A DNA stretch of 64,000 bases from Kushneria pakistanensis. Lineage in GTDB: Bacteria > Pseudomonadota > Gammaproteobacteria > Pseudomonadales > Halomonadaceae. Within the stretch, counting starts at the first letter, position 1. Each line of letters starts with the position of its first letter. Under the pieces are notes generated by a model. That model was not told the DNA's origin. It ran no database searches and worked only from the letters and a program-made list of their open reading frames with translations. Shown here piece by piece: positions 45,898 through 55,347 of this stretch. The stretch is from assembly GCF_014652795.1 (NCBI RefSeq), contig NZ_BMZM01000001.1, positions 1,116,001 to 1,180,000 of the forward strand. Direction: 5' to 3'. The position numbers and the translations under genes are program-made.

Positions 45898-47304
45898 TTA
45901 TTGCTGACGACGATCGGTGGATGGCCCGTTGAGATTGGCAAAATGCTCCCGGGTCAGCTTGAAAACAACCGGCGACAGGAGGGCCAGCGCAATCAGGTTG
46001 GGGATGGCCATCAGCGCGTTAAAGGTATCCGCCAGCAACCAGATGAAATCAAGATGTGCCATCGCTCCTACAGGAATCGCCAGCACAAAGGCAATTCGAT
46101 AAAAGCGCGCAGCCCGGCTGCCAAAAAGATACTGGAAACATCGTTCCCCGTAGTAGGACCAGCCCAGAATGGTGGTAAAGGCAAAAATCGCCAGCGCAAT
46201 GGCCACGATATAGTCTCCCGGTCCCGGCAGCGCGGTACGAAAGGCCAGTGACGTCAATGAAGCGCCCGAATCACCTTCAAGCCACTGCCCGGAGGTCACG
46301 ATCGCAAGTGCCGTGATCGAACAGACCACGATGGTATCGATAAAGGTTCCCAGCATGGCCACCATACCCTGGCGCACCGGACTGTTGGTCTGCGCCGCAG
46401 CATGCGCAATGGGCGCACTGCCAAGGCCTGCTTCGTTGGAGAAAACCCCGCGCGCCACACCAAACCGAATGGCGGCCGCAACCGCTGCACCGGCAAAACC
46501 ACCGGCAGCAGAAATGGGTGTAAAGGCGTGCTTGATGATCAGCCAGAACGCTTCGGGAATGGCCGTGAAATTGATGGCCAGTACGACCAGGCCTGCCAGC
46601 AGGTAGGCCACGGCCATGAATGGCACCAGTCGGCCGGCAACGCTGGAAATACGCTGGATCCCGCCCAGAATGACGGCACCTGCCAATACCATGATGACCA
46701 GACCGGTCACCCATGTAGGGATGCTGAAAGAGGTAGACAGCGCATCGGCGACCGAGTTGGCCTGTACGGTATTGCCAATGCCGAACGAGGCCAGTATTCC
46801 AAACAGGGCAAACAGCACGCCCAGCCAGGCGTAGCGTTTGCCCAGGCCGTTTTTGATGTAATACATCGGCCCGCCCACGAAATTGCCTCGATCATCACGT
46901 TCGCGATAGCGCACGGCGCAGACCGCTTCAGCATACTTGGTAGCCATGCCCACCAGCGCCGTCATCCACATCCAGAACACGGCGCCCGGTCCACCCAGCG
47001 CGATGGCGGTGGCGACTCCGGCAATGTTACCTGTACCGATAGTGGCCGAAAGCGAGGTCATGAGCGCATTAAACGATGAGATCTCGCCGCTGTCCTTTTC
47101 ACCCGGGGCACGTCCCTGCCACAGCAGGGCAAAGGCTCGACCGATATTACGCACCGGCATGCCCTTGAGCCCTATCTGCAGATAAAGCCCTACCCCCAGC
47201 AGCAATATCAGCATCAGTGGCCCCCAGACCACGCCATTGATACCTTCCACCAGTCCTTGCACAGCTTCCATGGCCCATTTTCCCTGATTCGTTATTGAAG
47301 TCAT
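45898..47304 (-). CDS. Sodium:alanine/glycine symporter (AGCS family)
   Basis: A 468-residue multi-pass transporter of the AlsT/DagA family. Marks are the N-terminal VWGPLMLILLLGVGLYLQIGLKGMPVRNIGRAF, the signature ATIGTGNIAGVATAIALGGPGAVFWMW, GGPMYYIKNGLG and GVFSNEAGLGSAPIAHAAA. It imports alanine or glycine with Na+. Its position between gcvT and gcvH suggests glycine supply to the cleavage system. Start at 47304. Confidence 0.93.
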   Translation of the reverse strand: MTSITNQGKWAMEAVQGLVEGINGVVWGPLMLILLLGVGLYLQIGLKGMPVRNIGRAFALLWQGRAPGEKDSGEISSFNALMTSLSATIGTGNIAGVATAIALGGPGAVFWMWMTALVGMATKYAEAVCAVRYRERDDRGNFVGGPMYYIKNGLGKRYAWLGVLFALFGILASFGIGNTVQANSVADALSTSFSIPTWVTGLVIMVLAGAVILGGIQRISSVAGRLVPFMAVAYLLAGLVVLAINFTAIPEAFWLIIKHAFTPISAAGGFAGAAVAAAIRFGVARGVFSNEAGLGSAPIAHAAAQTNSPVRQGMVAMLGTFIDTIVVCSITALAIVTSGQWLEGDSGASLTSLAFRTALPGPGDYIVAIALAIFAFTTILGWSYYGERCFQYLFGSRAARFYRIAFVLAIPVGAMAHLDFIWLLADTFNALMAIPNLIALALLSPVVFKLTREHFANLNGPSTDRRQQ

Positions 47305-47605
47305 TGTTCGTCGAACGACAGAGACGCCGGCGAGTCATGAAAATTTACAGGCTGGCCCTGCCAATGTCATGACAAGCCTTGCCGAAGGCAGAGGTTTTTC
47401 GTGCCAGCCCCTTTTAGTCCTTGATTGGCAACGTTACGATAAGCAAAAAGTTTCCGATCGGAAACACGCCGGCATAACAAACCCCCCGGCCCGCAATCAG
47501 CAGTGGACGAGCAAGCTGGCTGAAGCCACCCTATAGGCAGGTCAGCCTCGTTATCTCCGGGATGTTTCGCCATCCGTCATCTTGGCATTGAACAGGACAT
47601 ATAAT
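47305..47605. promoter_or_regulatory. Divergent regulatory region alsT-type gene / gcvH
   Basis: A 301-bp gap serving both the symporter-gcvT unit and gcvH-gcvP. It includes a perfect 16-bp palindrome GTTTCCGATCGGAAAC at 47450-47465. I looked for the conserved core of a glycine riboswitch on both strands and did not find a convincing one. Confidence 0.55.
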
Positions 47606-48004
47606 ATGAGCCAGATCCCCACTAATCTCCGCTATTCGGACAGCCACGAATGGGTCCAGGACAATGGCGATGGTACGGTCACCATCGGCATCACCGACCA
47701 TGCTCAACACGCCCTTGGCGATGTGGTATTCGTGGAGCTTCCCGAGGTTGGCAGCACTATCACCACCGGTGAGGAGTTCGGTGTGGTTGAATCAGTCAAG
47801 GCTGCCTCCGACCTTTACGCCCCCTTGAGCGGCGAAGTTATTGGTATCAATACGCTGCTCGAAGACGCGCCGGAAAGTCTCAATGAAAGCCCCTATGACG
47901 ATGCCTGGCTGATCAAGATTCGTCTGGCAGAGCCCGATGAACTCGAATCACTGATGGATGCCGACAGCTATACCGAGCTTGTCGCCAACGAAGCAAACGA
48001 CTGA
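47606..48004 (+). CDS. gcvH: Glycine cleavage system H protein
   Basis: A 132-residue lipoyl-carrier protein. It begins PTNLRYSDSHEWVQDNGDGTVTIGITDHAQ. The lipoylated lysine lies in FGVVESVKAASDLYAPLSGEV. It shuttles the aminomethyl intermediate from P to T protein. The ATG at 47606 is used; eight codons upstream in frame from 47582 are not family-like. gcvP follows 132 bp later. Confidence 0.97.
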   Translation: MSQIPTNLRYSDSHEWVQDNGDGTVTIGITDHAQHALGDVVFVELPEVGSTITTGEEFGVVESVKAASDLYAPLSGEVIGINTLLEDAPESLNESPYDDAWLIKIRLAEPDELESLMDADSYTELVANEAND

Positions 48005-48136
48005 TAGCGTTTTTTACTGACACCACGAGGCTGACCTCCTCGCTGTTGTCAGAAAGGATCACCTGATCGTCGCTCGACCATCTACCGGCCGTGCCCTGCT
48101 GTGACACTTTCTGACACTTCATCCTACGGATATCTC

Positions 48137-51028
48137 ATGGCCGCTGATTCTCGCTCGCTGGACGAACTCCTTGTGCATGATGCGTTTATTGCCCGTCATA
48201 TCGGGGTCGATGCCACGGCACGCCACCATATGCTCAAGGCACTTGGCGCCGATACGATGGCCGAACTGATTTCGCATGCCATTCCTCACGACATTCGCCT
48301 TGAGGGCGAGCTGAATCTGGCTGAACCCGTTTCTGAGCTGTCAGCGCTGACACGTCTGCGCCGTCTCATGAATACCAACCAGGTCATGAGAAACCATATT
48401 GGGACCGGTTATTACGGTACCGTGATGCCTGCCGTCATTGCGCGCAATGTGCTGGAAAACCCGGGCTGGTACACGGCATATACGCCCTATCAGCCCGAGA
48501 TTGCTCAGGGACGTCTTGAAGGGCTTCTCAACTTCCAGCAGATGGTCATGGACATGACCGGCATGGCGCTGGCCAACGCCTCATTGCTGGATGAAGCGAC
48601 TGCAGCGGCCGAGGCCATGGCGCTGTGTAAACGTGCCAATCGAAAAAACAAAAGCTCGGCCTTTTTTGTGGCCGACCACGTCTTTCCGCAGACGCTGGAC
48701 GTCGTGCGTACGCGTGCCCGCTGGCTTGGTCTTGAAGTAATCGTGGACAGTGCCGAGCGGCTTGATCAGTACGATGTCTTCGGCGCACTGCTGCAATATC
48801 CGGCCGAGGATGGCAACGTGACGGATCTCGGCGCACTCATCGAACGCGCCCATGAACGTCATGTCATGGTTGCCATCGCCACTGATCTGCTGGCTCTGGC
48901 GCTTTTGAAGACGCCCGGAGAGATGGGCGCCGATATCGCTCTAGGGTCAGCCCAGCGATTTGGTGTACCCATGGGCTTTGGTGGCCCGCATGCCGCCTTT
49001 TTTGCCGTCAACGATGATCTCAAGCGCGCCATGCCCGGACGTGTAATCGGCGTTTCCCGCGACCGTCACGGCAAGCCCGCCCTGCGCATGGCGATGCAGA
49101 CGCGTGAGCAGCACATCCGTCGCGAAAAGGCGACGTCCAATATTTGTACGGCTCAGGCACTGCTGGCCAATATTGCAGGTTTTTATGCGGTCTATCATGG
49201 CCCCGAGGGTATTCGCACCATTGCGACACGCGTCCATCGGATGGCCTGCATTCTGGCCAGCGGTCTGGCAGACAGCAGTGTCAGCGTTGAAAACGAGCAC
49301 TTCTTCGATACGCTCACGCTGCGTGTTGATAAGCCATCAGCACTGCGTCATCGTGCCGAAGCAGCCGGTCACAACCTGCGCTACCGAGAAGATGGCCGCG
49401 TGGGCATCAGTCTGGATGAGACCACCACGCCAGAAGATCTCGAGGCGCTTTTCACTATCCTGCTGGGTGAACAGCATGGACGTGATGTCGCAGATATTGA
49501 CCGTGAGCTTCGCCTGGCCGGTCACCAGCTGCCCGAAGCCTGCCTGCGCCAGTCGGATTTTCTGACACACCCGACCTTCTCGCGCTATCACAGCGAAACC
49601 GAGATGCTGCGCTACCTGAAGCGTCTTGAAAATCGCGACCTGTCGCTTACGCACGCCATGATCCCGTTGGGTTCATGCACCATGAAGCTCAATGCCACCA
49701 GTGAAATGGTCCCGCTGTCATGGACCGAGTGCGCCGATATTCATCCCTTTGCACCCGAGGAACAGGTGTCGGGCTACATGACGATGATCGGCGAACTGGG
49801 TGACTATCTGATTGAAGTAACCGGTTACGATGCCATCTCCATGCAGCCCAACTCCGGGGCGCAGGGCGAGTATGCCGGCCTTCTGGCCATTCGCCGCTAT
49901 CAGCAGTCGATCGATCAGGGGCACCGGCACATCTGCCTGATTCCGTCATCGGCGCACGGCACCAATCCGGCATCGGCGGCCATGACCAGCATGAAGGTGG
50001 TGGTAGTGGAATGCGATGCCAACGGCAACATTGATCTCAACGATCTACAGGCAAAGGCCGAAAAACACAGTGATGAACTGTCGGCCATCATGCTGACCTA
50101 CCCTTCGACCCATGGTGTGTTCGAGGAAGGCATTCGCAAGGCATGCGACATCGTGCACCAGCACGACGGGCAGGTGTATATCGATGGCGCCAACATGAAT
50201 GCCCAGGTCGGCCTGTGTCGGCCGGGCGACTATGGCGGCGACGTCTCGCATCTCAATCTGCACAAGACGTTTTGTATTCCCCACGGTGGCGGTGGCCCGG
50301 GTATGGGTCCAATCGGCGTCAAGGCCCATCTGGCGGACTATCTGCCGGGTCATGTCCACCGTCCGGGTCATACGCACTTTGAAACCGGCACTGCCGTCTC
50401 CGCGGCCGCTTTTGGCAGCGCGCTGATCCTGCCCATTTCATGGGCCTACATTGTCATGATGGGGGCACGAGGGCTGCGCGAGGCCAGCGAAAACGCCATC
50501 CTGAATGCCAACTACATCGCGCATCGCTTGAGTGAGCACTACAGCGTGCTCTATCGTGGTAAAGAGGGACATGTGGCCCATGAGTGCATCATCGACATTC
50601 GTCCGCTCAAGGCCACCAGCGGCATCGATGAAGAGGATATTGCCAAGCGCCTGATGGATTACGGCTTTCATGCCCCGACCATGTCCTTTCCGGTAGCAGG
50701 CACCCTCATGATCGAGCCAACCGAGTCCGAATCGCGCCAGGAACTGGACCGTTTCTGCGAGGCCATGATCGCCATTCGTGAAGAGATTCGCGCCATCGAG
50801 CAGGGTGACGCGGCACGCGATAACAACGTACTAATCAATGCCCCGCATACGCAACAGGACCTGTACCGCGATGAATGGCCCTACCCTTATTCACGCGAGC
50901 AGGCCGCCTTTCCTACCCAGGCGACAAAATCGGCCAAGTTCTGGCCCAGCGTCAACCGGGTCGACAACGTCTACGGCGATCGCAATCTGATCTGCAGCTG
51001 CCCAAGCATTGATGACTATCGTGATTGA
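48137..51028 (+). CDS. gcvP: Glycine dehydrogenase, aminomethyl-transferring (P protein)
   Basis: A 963-residue PLP-dependent decarboxylase that starts glycine breakdown. It begins [19 protein letters not shown]. The two halves are fused in one chain, as is usual in gammaproteobacteria. The cofactor lysine is in [24 protein letters not shown], and [12 protein letters not shown] and [13 protein letters not shown] are intact. The start at 48137 is preferred over 48101. It ends 16 bp before the hairpin at 51044-51078. Confidence 0.97.
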   Translation: MAADSRSLDELLVHDAFIARHIGVDATARHHMLKALGADTMAELISHAIPHDIRLEGELNLAEPVSELSALTRLRRLMNTNQVMRNHIGTGYYGTVMPAVIARNVLENPGWYTAYTPYQPEIAQGRLEGLLNFQQMVMDMTGMALANASLLDEATAAAEAMALCKRANRKNKSSAFFVADHVFPQTLDVVRTRARWLGLEVIVDSAERLDQYDVFGALLQYPAEDGNVTDLGALIERAHERHVMVAIATDLLALALLKTPGEMGADIALGSAQRFGVPMGFGGPHAAFFAVNDDLKRAMPGRVIGVSRDRHGKPALRMAMQTREQHIRREKATSNICTAQALLANIAGFYAVYHGPEGIRTIATRVHRMACILASGLADSSVSVENEHFFDTLTLRVDKPSALRHRAEAAGHNLRYREDGRVGISLDETTTPEDLEALFTILLGEQHGRDVADIDRELRLAGHQLPEACLRQSDFLTHPTFSRYHSETEMLRYLKRLENRDLSLTHAMIPLGSCTMKLNATSEMVPLSWTECADIHPFAPEEQVSGYMTMIGELGDYLIEVTGYDAISMQPNSGAQGEYAGLLAIRRYQQSIDQGHRHICLIPSSAHGTNPASAAMTSMKVVVVECDANGNIDLNDLQAKAEKHSDELSAIMLTYPSTHGVFEEGIRKACDIVHQHDGQVYIDGANMNAQVGLCRPGDYGGDVSHLNLHKTFCIPHGGGGPGMGPIGVKAHLADYLPGHVHRPGHTHFETGTAVSAAAFGSALILPISWAYIVMMGARGLREASENAILNANYIAHRLSEHYSVLYRGKEGHVAHECIIDIRPLKATSGIDEEDIAKRLMDYGFHAPTMSFPVAGTLMIEPTESESRQELDRFCEAMIAIREEIRAIEQGDAARDNNVLINAPHTQQDLYRDEWPYPYSREQAAFPTQATKSAKFWPSVNRVDNVYGDRNLICSCPSIDDYRD

Positions 51029-51043
51029 GCACCCCTGATGCAT

Positions 51044-51078
51044 CAGGCCACCACAATAAAACACATTTTGGTGGCCTG
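51044..51078. terminator. Hairpin after gcvP
   Basis: Perfect 10-bp arms, CAGGCCACCA and TGGTGGCCTG, with a 15-nt A-rich loop. There is no T-run. It lies between convergent gcvP and the LysR gene. Confidence 0.55.
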
Positions 51079-51157
51079 AATCTGCCGGTGCCCTGGGTCG
51101 GGTTTACCTGTAGCGCTTCAGAAAGGCGAATTCATGCGCTGAATGCCCTGCTGCAGA

Positions 51158-52096
51158 CTATCGTTGAACGCTGCTTTCTTCACAGATCATGTCGACAGGC
51201 GCCTCATAGCCATAAAGCGCATTGCGGCGCTGCTCGCGAAACTCATCGAGCAACTGACGATAACGACGGGGCAGCTCGGTTCCCCTGCGCGTTAATACAT
51301 AAAGGGATTCATAAACCGGTACTGACAGCGGTACTTCCTGCACCTGACGCTGCCAGGGCGAGGTTTCAAGCACCGGGCGCGACACAACAGTGAACCCAAG
51401 GCCACGCGCGACCGCATCCAGCACGACAGCCACATCATTGGTATAGCCCTTCTGGGGGAAATGACTGATCGAGCGAAAATCATTCGGGTAATTCTCGCGC
51501 AGTACCTGGCTTGCGTTATTGACACCGTCAAAGTAGTTCAAAAAGCCCAGTGCCAGCAGCTCGTTAAGGCTGTTGCCACGAAAGTCCGTAGGCACGACCA
51601 GGCATAGCGGCTCATGGTGCCAGAGTTCATGGTCAAGGTCCGGGTGGCGCGTGATATCTGTCACGATGCCCAGATCATAACGGCCGGCCAGCACGTCCTG
51701 GACAATGTCGGCATTGAAGGCAAGGTTGTAGCTGATGGTCAACCCGGTATGGACCTGCTGATAGCCCAGTGAGAAGGGATAGAACATCAAGCCGATGCTT
51801 GAAGGGCTGGCAATACGGCAGTTACCGCTGCTGAGAGACTCATCATCAAGCCCGTGGCGGAACTGCTCGTGCTCGGCAAAAAGCCGAATGGCATAGTCAT
51901 AGGCACGCCTGCCCGCTTCAGTCAGGGTAAAGCGCCGGCCATGACGCAGCAGCAGGCTCTTGTCGAGATAGTGCTCAAGCTTTCGAATATGCTGGCTGAC
52001 GCCAGGCTGGGTCATTTCCAGCTTGCGTGCCGTATGGGTAAAACTGCCTGTTTCCACCAGCGTGATAAAGGTTCTGAAATACTGGGCATTAAACAT
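51158..52096 (-). CDS. LysR-family transcriptional regulator
   Basis: A 312-residue LysR-type regulator. The N-terminal helix-turn-helix is FRTFITLVETGSFTHTARKLEMTQPGVSQHIRKLEHYLDKSL. A periplasmic-binding-like effector domain starts near residue 90 (NCRIASPSSIGLMFYPF). No obvious target gene is divergent next to it; YfcL-like and ppnN lie to its right. Ligand and regulon unknown. Confidence 0.9.
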   Translation of the reverse strand: MFNAQYFRTFITLVETGSFTHTARKLEMTQPGVSQHIRKLEHYLDKSLLLRHGRRFTLTEAGRRAYDYAIRLFAEHEQFRHGLDDESLSSGNCRIASPSSIGLMFYPFSLGYQQVHTGLTISYNLAFNADIVQDVLAGRYDLGIVTDITRHPDLDHELWHHEPLCLVVPTDFRGNSLNELLALGFLNYFDGVNNASQVLRENYPNDFRSISHFPQKGYTNDVAVVLDAVARGLGFTVVSRPVLETSPWQRQVQEVPLSVPVYESLYVLTRRGTELPRRYRQLLDEFREQRRNALYGYEAPVDMICEESSVQR

Positions 52097-52290
52097 GAGG
52101 AGGTATCAGCTCACTGACGCCCTGGCCGTAGCGCGACCAGGACAAATAAAAATCTTCATTTCTGATCAGACAGATACGGCGTGATCAGCTACTTTATCAG
52201 AAAATTTTATAGCCCGCATGAGCTCGCCGGGTTCCCATGTTAGCATCCAGAGACATCATTTCTGCCACCGCTGGTCACTGAAGGTCAACC

Positions 52291-52575
52291 ATGTCCGACC
52301 CCTTTCTGAAACGCGCTGAAGCCATCAAGAAGACACTGCTTTTGATGGAAACCGAGGCGGCCGATGAAGATCTTTTTGCGCTGGGCTACATGATTCCCCA
52401 GATAGAACTTGTTCAGGAAATGGCGCAGTACGATCCAGGCGATGTCACCGCTGAGGATTTTGATGTCACCTACCGTCAATGGCTGGAAAGTACCTTCATG
52501 GAAGATGCCATGGAAGATGATGACCGCCAGCGCATCGAAGAACTCTGGCAGAGCGCCGTAAGCCGGACGAGCTGA
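52291..52575 (+). CDS. YfcL-family protein
   Basis: A 94-residue acidic protein resembling E. coli YfcL in length and in the DEDLFALGYMIPQIELVQEM segment. No enzymatic motif. The C-terminal half is rich in Asp and Glu. It precedes ppnN by 61 bp in the same direction. Function is unknown. Confidence 0.78.
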   Translation: MSDPFLKRAEAIKKTLLLMETEAADEDLFALGYMIPQIELVQEMAQYDPGDVTAEDFDVTYRQWLESTFMEDAMEDDDRQRIEELWQSAVSRTS

Positions 52576-52636
52576 TACATTCCGCCAGGGCCTGCCTCCG
52601 GCATTTGTCGATTGCAAGAAAAGGATATCAAAGAGG

Positions 52637-54010
52637 ATGAAAGAAGCGACTCGAATTTCAGCCACCATATCGCCGGAAGGCAGTCTGGAAGTACTCTCCC
52701 AGCAGGAAGTCAATCGCCTGCGGGACACCTCATCCAACGGCATGCATGATGTACTGCGCCGCTGCGCACTGGCGATTTTGAACTACGGCACCATGGTCGA
52801 TGACAGCTGCAGCGTGCTTGAGACCTATCACGACTTTGACATTGAAGTCATCCAGCAGGATCGGGGTATCCGCCTGAAACTCAGCAATGCTCCGGCGCAC
52901 GCCTTTGTGGATGGCAGCATGATTCGCGGGATCCGCGAGCTGCTTTCCTCGGTACTGCGTGATGTGGTCTATGTCTCCAATGAAATCGAAAAGCATGGCC
53001 GCTTTGATCTCGAATCTGCCGAGGGCATCACCAACGCTGTGTTCCATATCCTGCGTAATGCAGGCGTCATGAAACCCTCTCGCGACCCCAATCTTGTGGT
53101 CTGCTGGGGTGGACATTCGATTTCACGCGAAGAGTACGATTACAGCAAGTCGGTCGGCTACCATCTGGGCCTGCGCGACATGGATATCTGTACGGGCTGT
53201 GGCCCGGGTGCCATGAAAGGGCCGATGAAGGGCGCCAATGTGGCGCATGCCAAGCAGCGTCGTCGCAACAGCCGTTATCTGGGAATTTCGGAGCCGGGTA
53301 TTATTGCTGCCGAATCACCCAATCCGATCGTCAACGAGCTGGTGATCATGCCGGATATCGAAAAGCGCCTTGAGGCCTTCATTCGAGTCGGACACGGCAT
53401 CATTATCTTCCCCGGCGGCGTGGGTACTGCTGAAGAAATTCTTTATCTGCTGGGCGTATTGCTGCATCCCAACAATGCTGACATCCCCTTCCCGATCATC
53501 TTTACCGGGCCCGCCAGCAGCGCCGACTATTTCCGGCGTATTGACGAGTTTATTGCCTTTACCCTGGGTGAGGAGGCACAAAAGCACTACCGCATAATGA
53601 TTGATGATCCCATCGGTGTGGCACGTGCCATGAGGGATGGCATCGAGGAAGTAACCGCGTTTCGCCGTCAGCATCAGGATGCCTTTTACTTCAATTGGCG
53701 CCTGGAAATTCCGCAGGACTTTCAGCAACCCTTTATTCCGGACCACGAGTCAATGGCCGGCCTGGCCCTTCACCGCCGCCAGAACGTGCATGATCTGGCC
53801 GCCAACCTGCGTCGTGCCTTCTCGGGTATTGTGGCGGGCAACGTCAAGGAGCACGGGGTACGCGCCATCGAACGCCATGGCCCCTTCCGCCTGAACGCAG
53901 AAAGCGAGCTCATGGCGCCGCTTGATGAACTGCTCACTTCCTTCGTGGCACAGGGGCGCATGAAGCTGCCGGGCAGTGAATACGTTCCCTGCTATACCTT
54001 GAACGCATAG
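52637..54010 (+). CDS. ppnN: Pyrimidine/purine nucleotide 5'-monophosphate nucleosidase
   Basis: A 457-residue LOG-family enzyme (E. coli PpnN/YgdH) that splits nucleoside monophosphates into base and ribose 5-phosphate, and is activated by (p)ppGpp in E. coli. The Rossmann motif is VVCWGGHSISREEYDYSKSVG, and the family signature IIIFPGGVGTAEEILYLLG is complete with the catalytic Glu of the PGGxGTxxE motif. The opening ISATISPEGSLEVLSQQE also fits PpnN. Confidence 0.94.
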   Translation: MKEATRISATISPEGSLEVLSQQEVNRLRDTSSNGMHDVLRRCALAILNYGTMVDDSCSVLETYHDFDIEVIQQDRGIRLKLSNAPAHAFVDGSMIRGIRELLSSVLRDVVYVSNEIEKHGRFDLESAEGITNAVFHILRNAGVMKPSRDPNLVVCWGGHSISREEYDYSKSVGYHLGLRDMDICTGCGPGAMKGPMKGANVAHAKQRRRNSRYLGISEPGIIAAESPNPIVNELVIMPDIEKRLEAFIRVGHGIIIFPGGVGTAEEILYLLGVLLHPNNADIPFPIIFTGPASSADYFRRIDEFIAFTLGEEAQKHYRIMIDDPIGVARAMRDGIEEVTAFRRQHQDAFYFNWRLEIPQDFQQPFIPDHESMAGLALHRRQNVHDLAANLRRAFSGIVAGNVKEHGVRAIERHGPFRLNAESELMAPLDELLTSFVAQGRMKLPGSEYVPCYTLNA

Positions 54011-54034
54011 CCCGGCATCCACATACTGGTGGCG

Positions 54035-54412
54035 CTACTGCTCGACAGGGCGCCACCAGCCATAAAGGGCATGAAGCAGAAGCCCTATGGTCATGCCTCT
54101 GGGCAGCCATTGATACCAGAACGCCGGCTCCCCCATGATTACCTGCCAGAGTGCCGTGGCACCAACACCCGCCACCAGCCATAGCAGTAGCCGTTTCAAC
54201 GATCGATGCGCGCTACCTTTAACGCTACTTGAGGCGCGCTGCCATAGTATGGCGGAGACGACGACCAGTGCCGCCACACCGGCGCAAACCAGCACCAGTC
54301 GTTCATTGTCACGAACGATATAGTAACCGGGTGCTGCCATCAGCATGGTCAGGGCCAACCCCAGTAAAATGGAAATTCGCTCGCCACTGGTCAGCAATCC
54401 CTGACGACTCAT
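54035..54412 (-). CDS. Small membrane protein coupled to a flavodoxin
   Basis: A 125-residue protein with four hydrophobic segments (near ISILLGLALTMLMAAPGYYIV, LVLVCAGVAALVVVSAILW, LLLWLVAGVGATALWQV and GMTIGLLLHALYGWW). Start at 54412 overlaps the flavodoxin stop (ATGA), so the pair is translationally coupled. I do not recognise a named family. Confidence 0.75.
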   Translation of the reverse strand: MSRQGLLTSGERISILLGLALTMLMAAPGYYIVRDNERLVLVCAGVAALVVVSAILWQRASSSVKGSAHRSLKRLLLWLVAGVGATALWQVIMGEPAFWYQWLPRGMTIGLLLHALYGWWRPVEQ

Positions 54413-54861
54413 GAATGCTCTGCCAGCCATTGCTCCGCCCAGGGCAGCGCCGCATCGTCAGCCATGGGCGTTTCCGAGGCATCCACTTCCAGGCGCTCCC
54501 CTGCACGACTGGCCCCAAGCTCGGTCAACAGCGTATCCAGTTTGCGACCGGCACCACAAAAGCTCTCTTCATAGCTGCTGTCGCCCATGGCAATCAGAGC
54601 ATATCGAAGCCCCTGAAGTGACGGACGCTCCTGCTCAAGGGCACTGCTTAAATTTGTAAAGTTACCGGGAAAATCACCTCGACCTGTCGTGGAGATACAA
54701 AAAATCGCCAGGTCCGGCTGTGGTTCGACAAGGTTTGTCAGCGTTGGCGTTTCATGAATACTGACACCGTAGCCTGCTGACTCAAACAGCGGGGCTATCT
54801 GTTCTGCGACATCCAGCGCGCCGCCATATACGGTGGCCACATAAATTCCAATATCAGGCAT
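54409..54861 (-). CDS. Flavodoxin, MioC-like
   Basis: A 150-residue flavodoxin-fold protein. FMN-phosphate loop is IYVATVYGGALDVAEQIAP; the isoalloxazine loop is ISTTGRGDFPGNF; then ALIAMGDSSYEESFCGAGRKLD. Length and SYEE-FCGA match MioC, the flavodoxin that supports biotin synthase and is linked to other radical enzymes. It overlaps the membrane protein gene, a link MioC does not have in E. coli. A different flavodoxin-type electron carrier is the alternative. Confidence 0.88.
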   Translation of the reverse strand: MPDIGIYVATVYGGALDVAEQIAPLFESAGYGVSIHETPTLTNLVEPQPDLAIFCISTTGRGDFPGNFTNLSSALEQERPSLQGLRYALIAMGDSSYEESFCGAGRKLDTLLTELGASRAGERLEVDASETPMADDAALPWAEQWLAEHS

Positions 54862-54934
54862 GGTTCATGCTCATCAGTGTTAAATTTGAGGAATGGTAAC
54901 ATAGCGCGTTTGATGCCTTCCCCATTGCCGGCAT

Positions 54935-54966
54935 ACAAAAAAGCCCCGCCAGCAAGCGGGGCTTTT
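54935..54966 (-). terminator. Intrinsic terminator after ihfA
   Basis: On the minus strand, stem AAGCCCCGC / GCGGGGCTT with a 6-nt loop followed by a T-run, 45 bp beyond the ihfA stop. It closes the thrS-to-ihfA operon. Confidence 0.92.
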
Positions 54967-55010
54967 CGTTAAACGACAAATATGACCATGTCCTTAAATA
55001 CGGCGAGGGA

Positions 55011-55307
55011 CTATGCCTTGTCGCGTTCTTCCACCAGAGCCTTGAGCTTCTGGCCCGGCCGAAAGGTCACAACGCGGCGTGCAGAGATAGGGATTTCCTC
55101 TCCCGTCTTGGGATTACGACCAGGCCTTTCACGCTTGTCACGCAGATCAAAATTACCAAAGCCCGACAGCTTTACCTGTTCGTTTTCCCTGAGACATCCC
55201 CGGATTTCGTCAAAAAACTGCTCGACAAGCATTTTGGCTTCACGCTTTGAAAATCCAAGCGACGTGTGCAGATGCTCTGCCAGTTCAGCCTTGGTCAACG
55301 CACTCAT
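55011..55307 (-). CDS. ihfA: Integration host factor subunit alpha
   Basis: A 98-residue HU/IHF-family DNA-bending protein. It begins [31 protein letters not shown], with the signature [42 protein letters not shown]. Pro in RPGRNPKTG is the intercalating residue. The start at 55307 is chosen over upstream codons that overlap pheT. pheT-ihfA order is as in E. coli. Confidence 0.97.
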   Translation of the reverse strand: MSALTKAELAEHLHTSLGFSKREAKMLVEQFFDEIRGCLRENEQVKLSGFGNFDLRDKRERPGRNPKTGEEIPISARRVVTFRPGQKLKALVEERDKA

Positions 55308-55347
55308 TATCCGACATCCTGTAGGAGATAATATCCCGCCGCCGCAC

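Noticed and set aside
47305-47605. Glycine riboswitch upstream of gcvH or the symporter
   Set aside because: I did not find the conserved tandem-aptamer core on either strand; a covariance-model search would be decisive.
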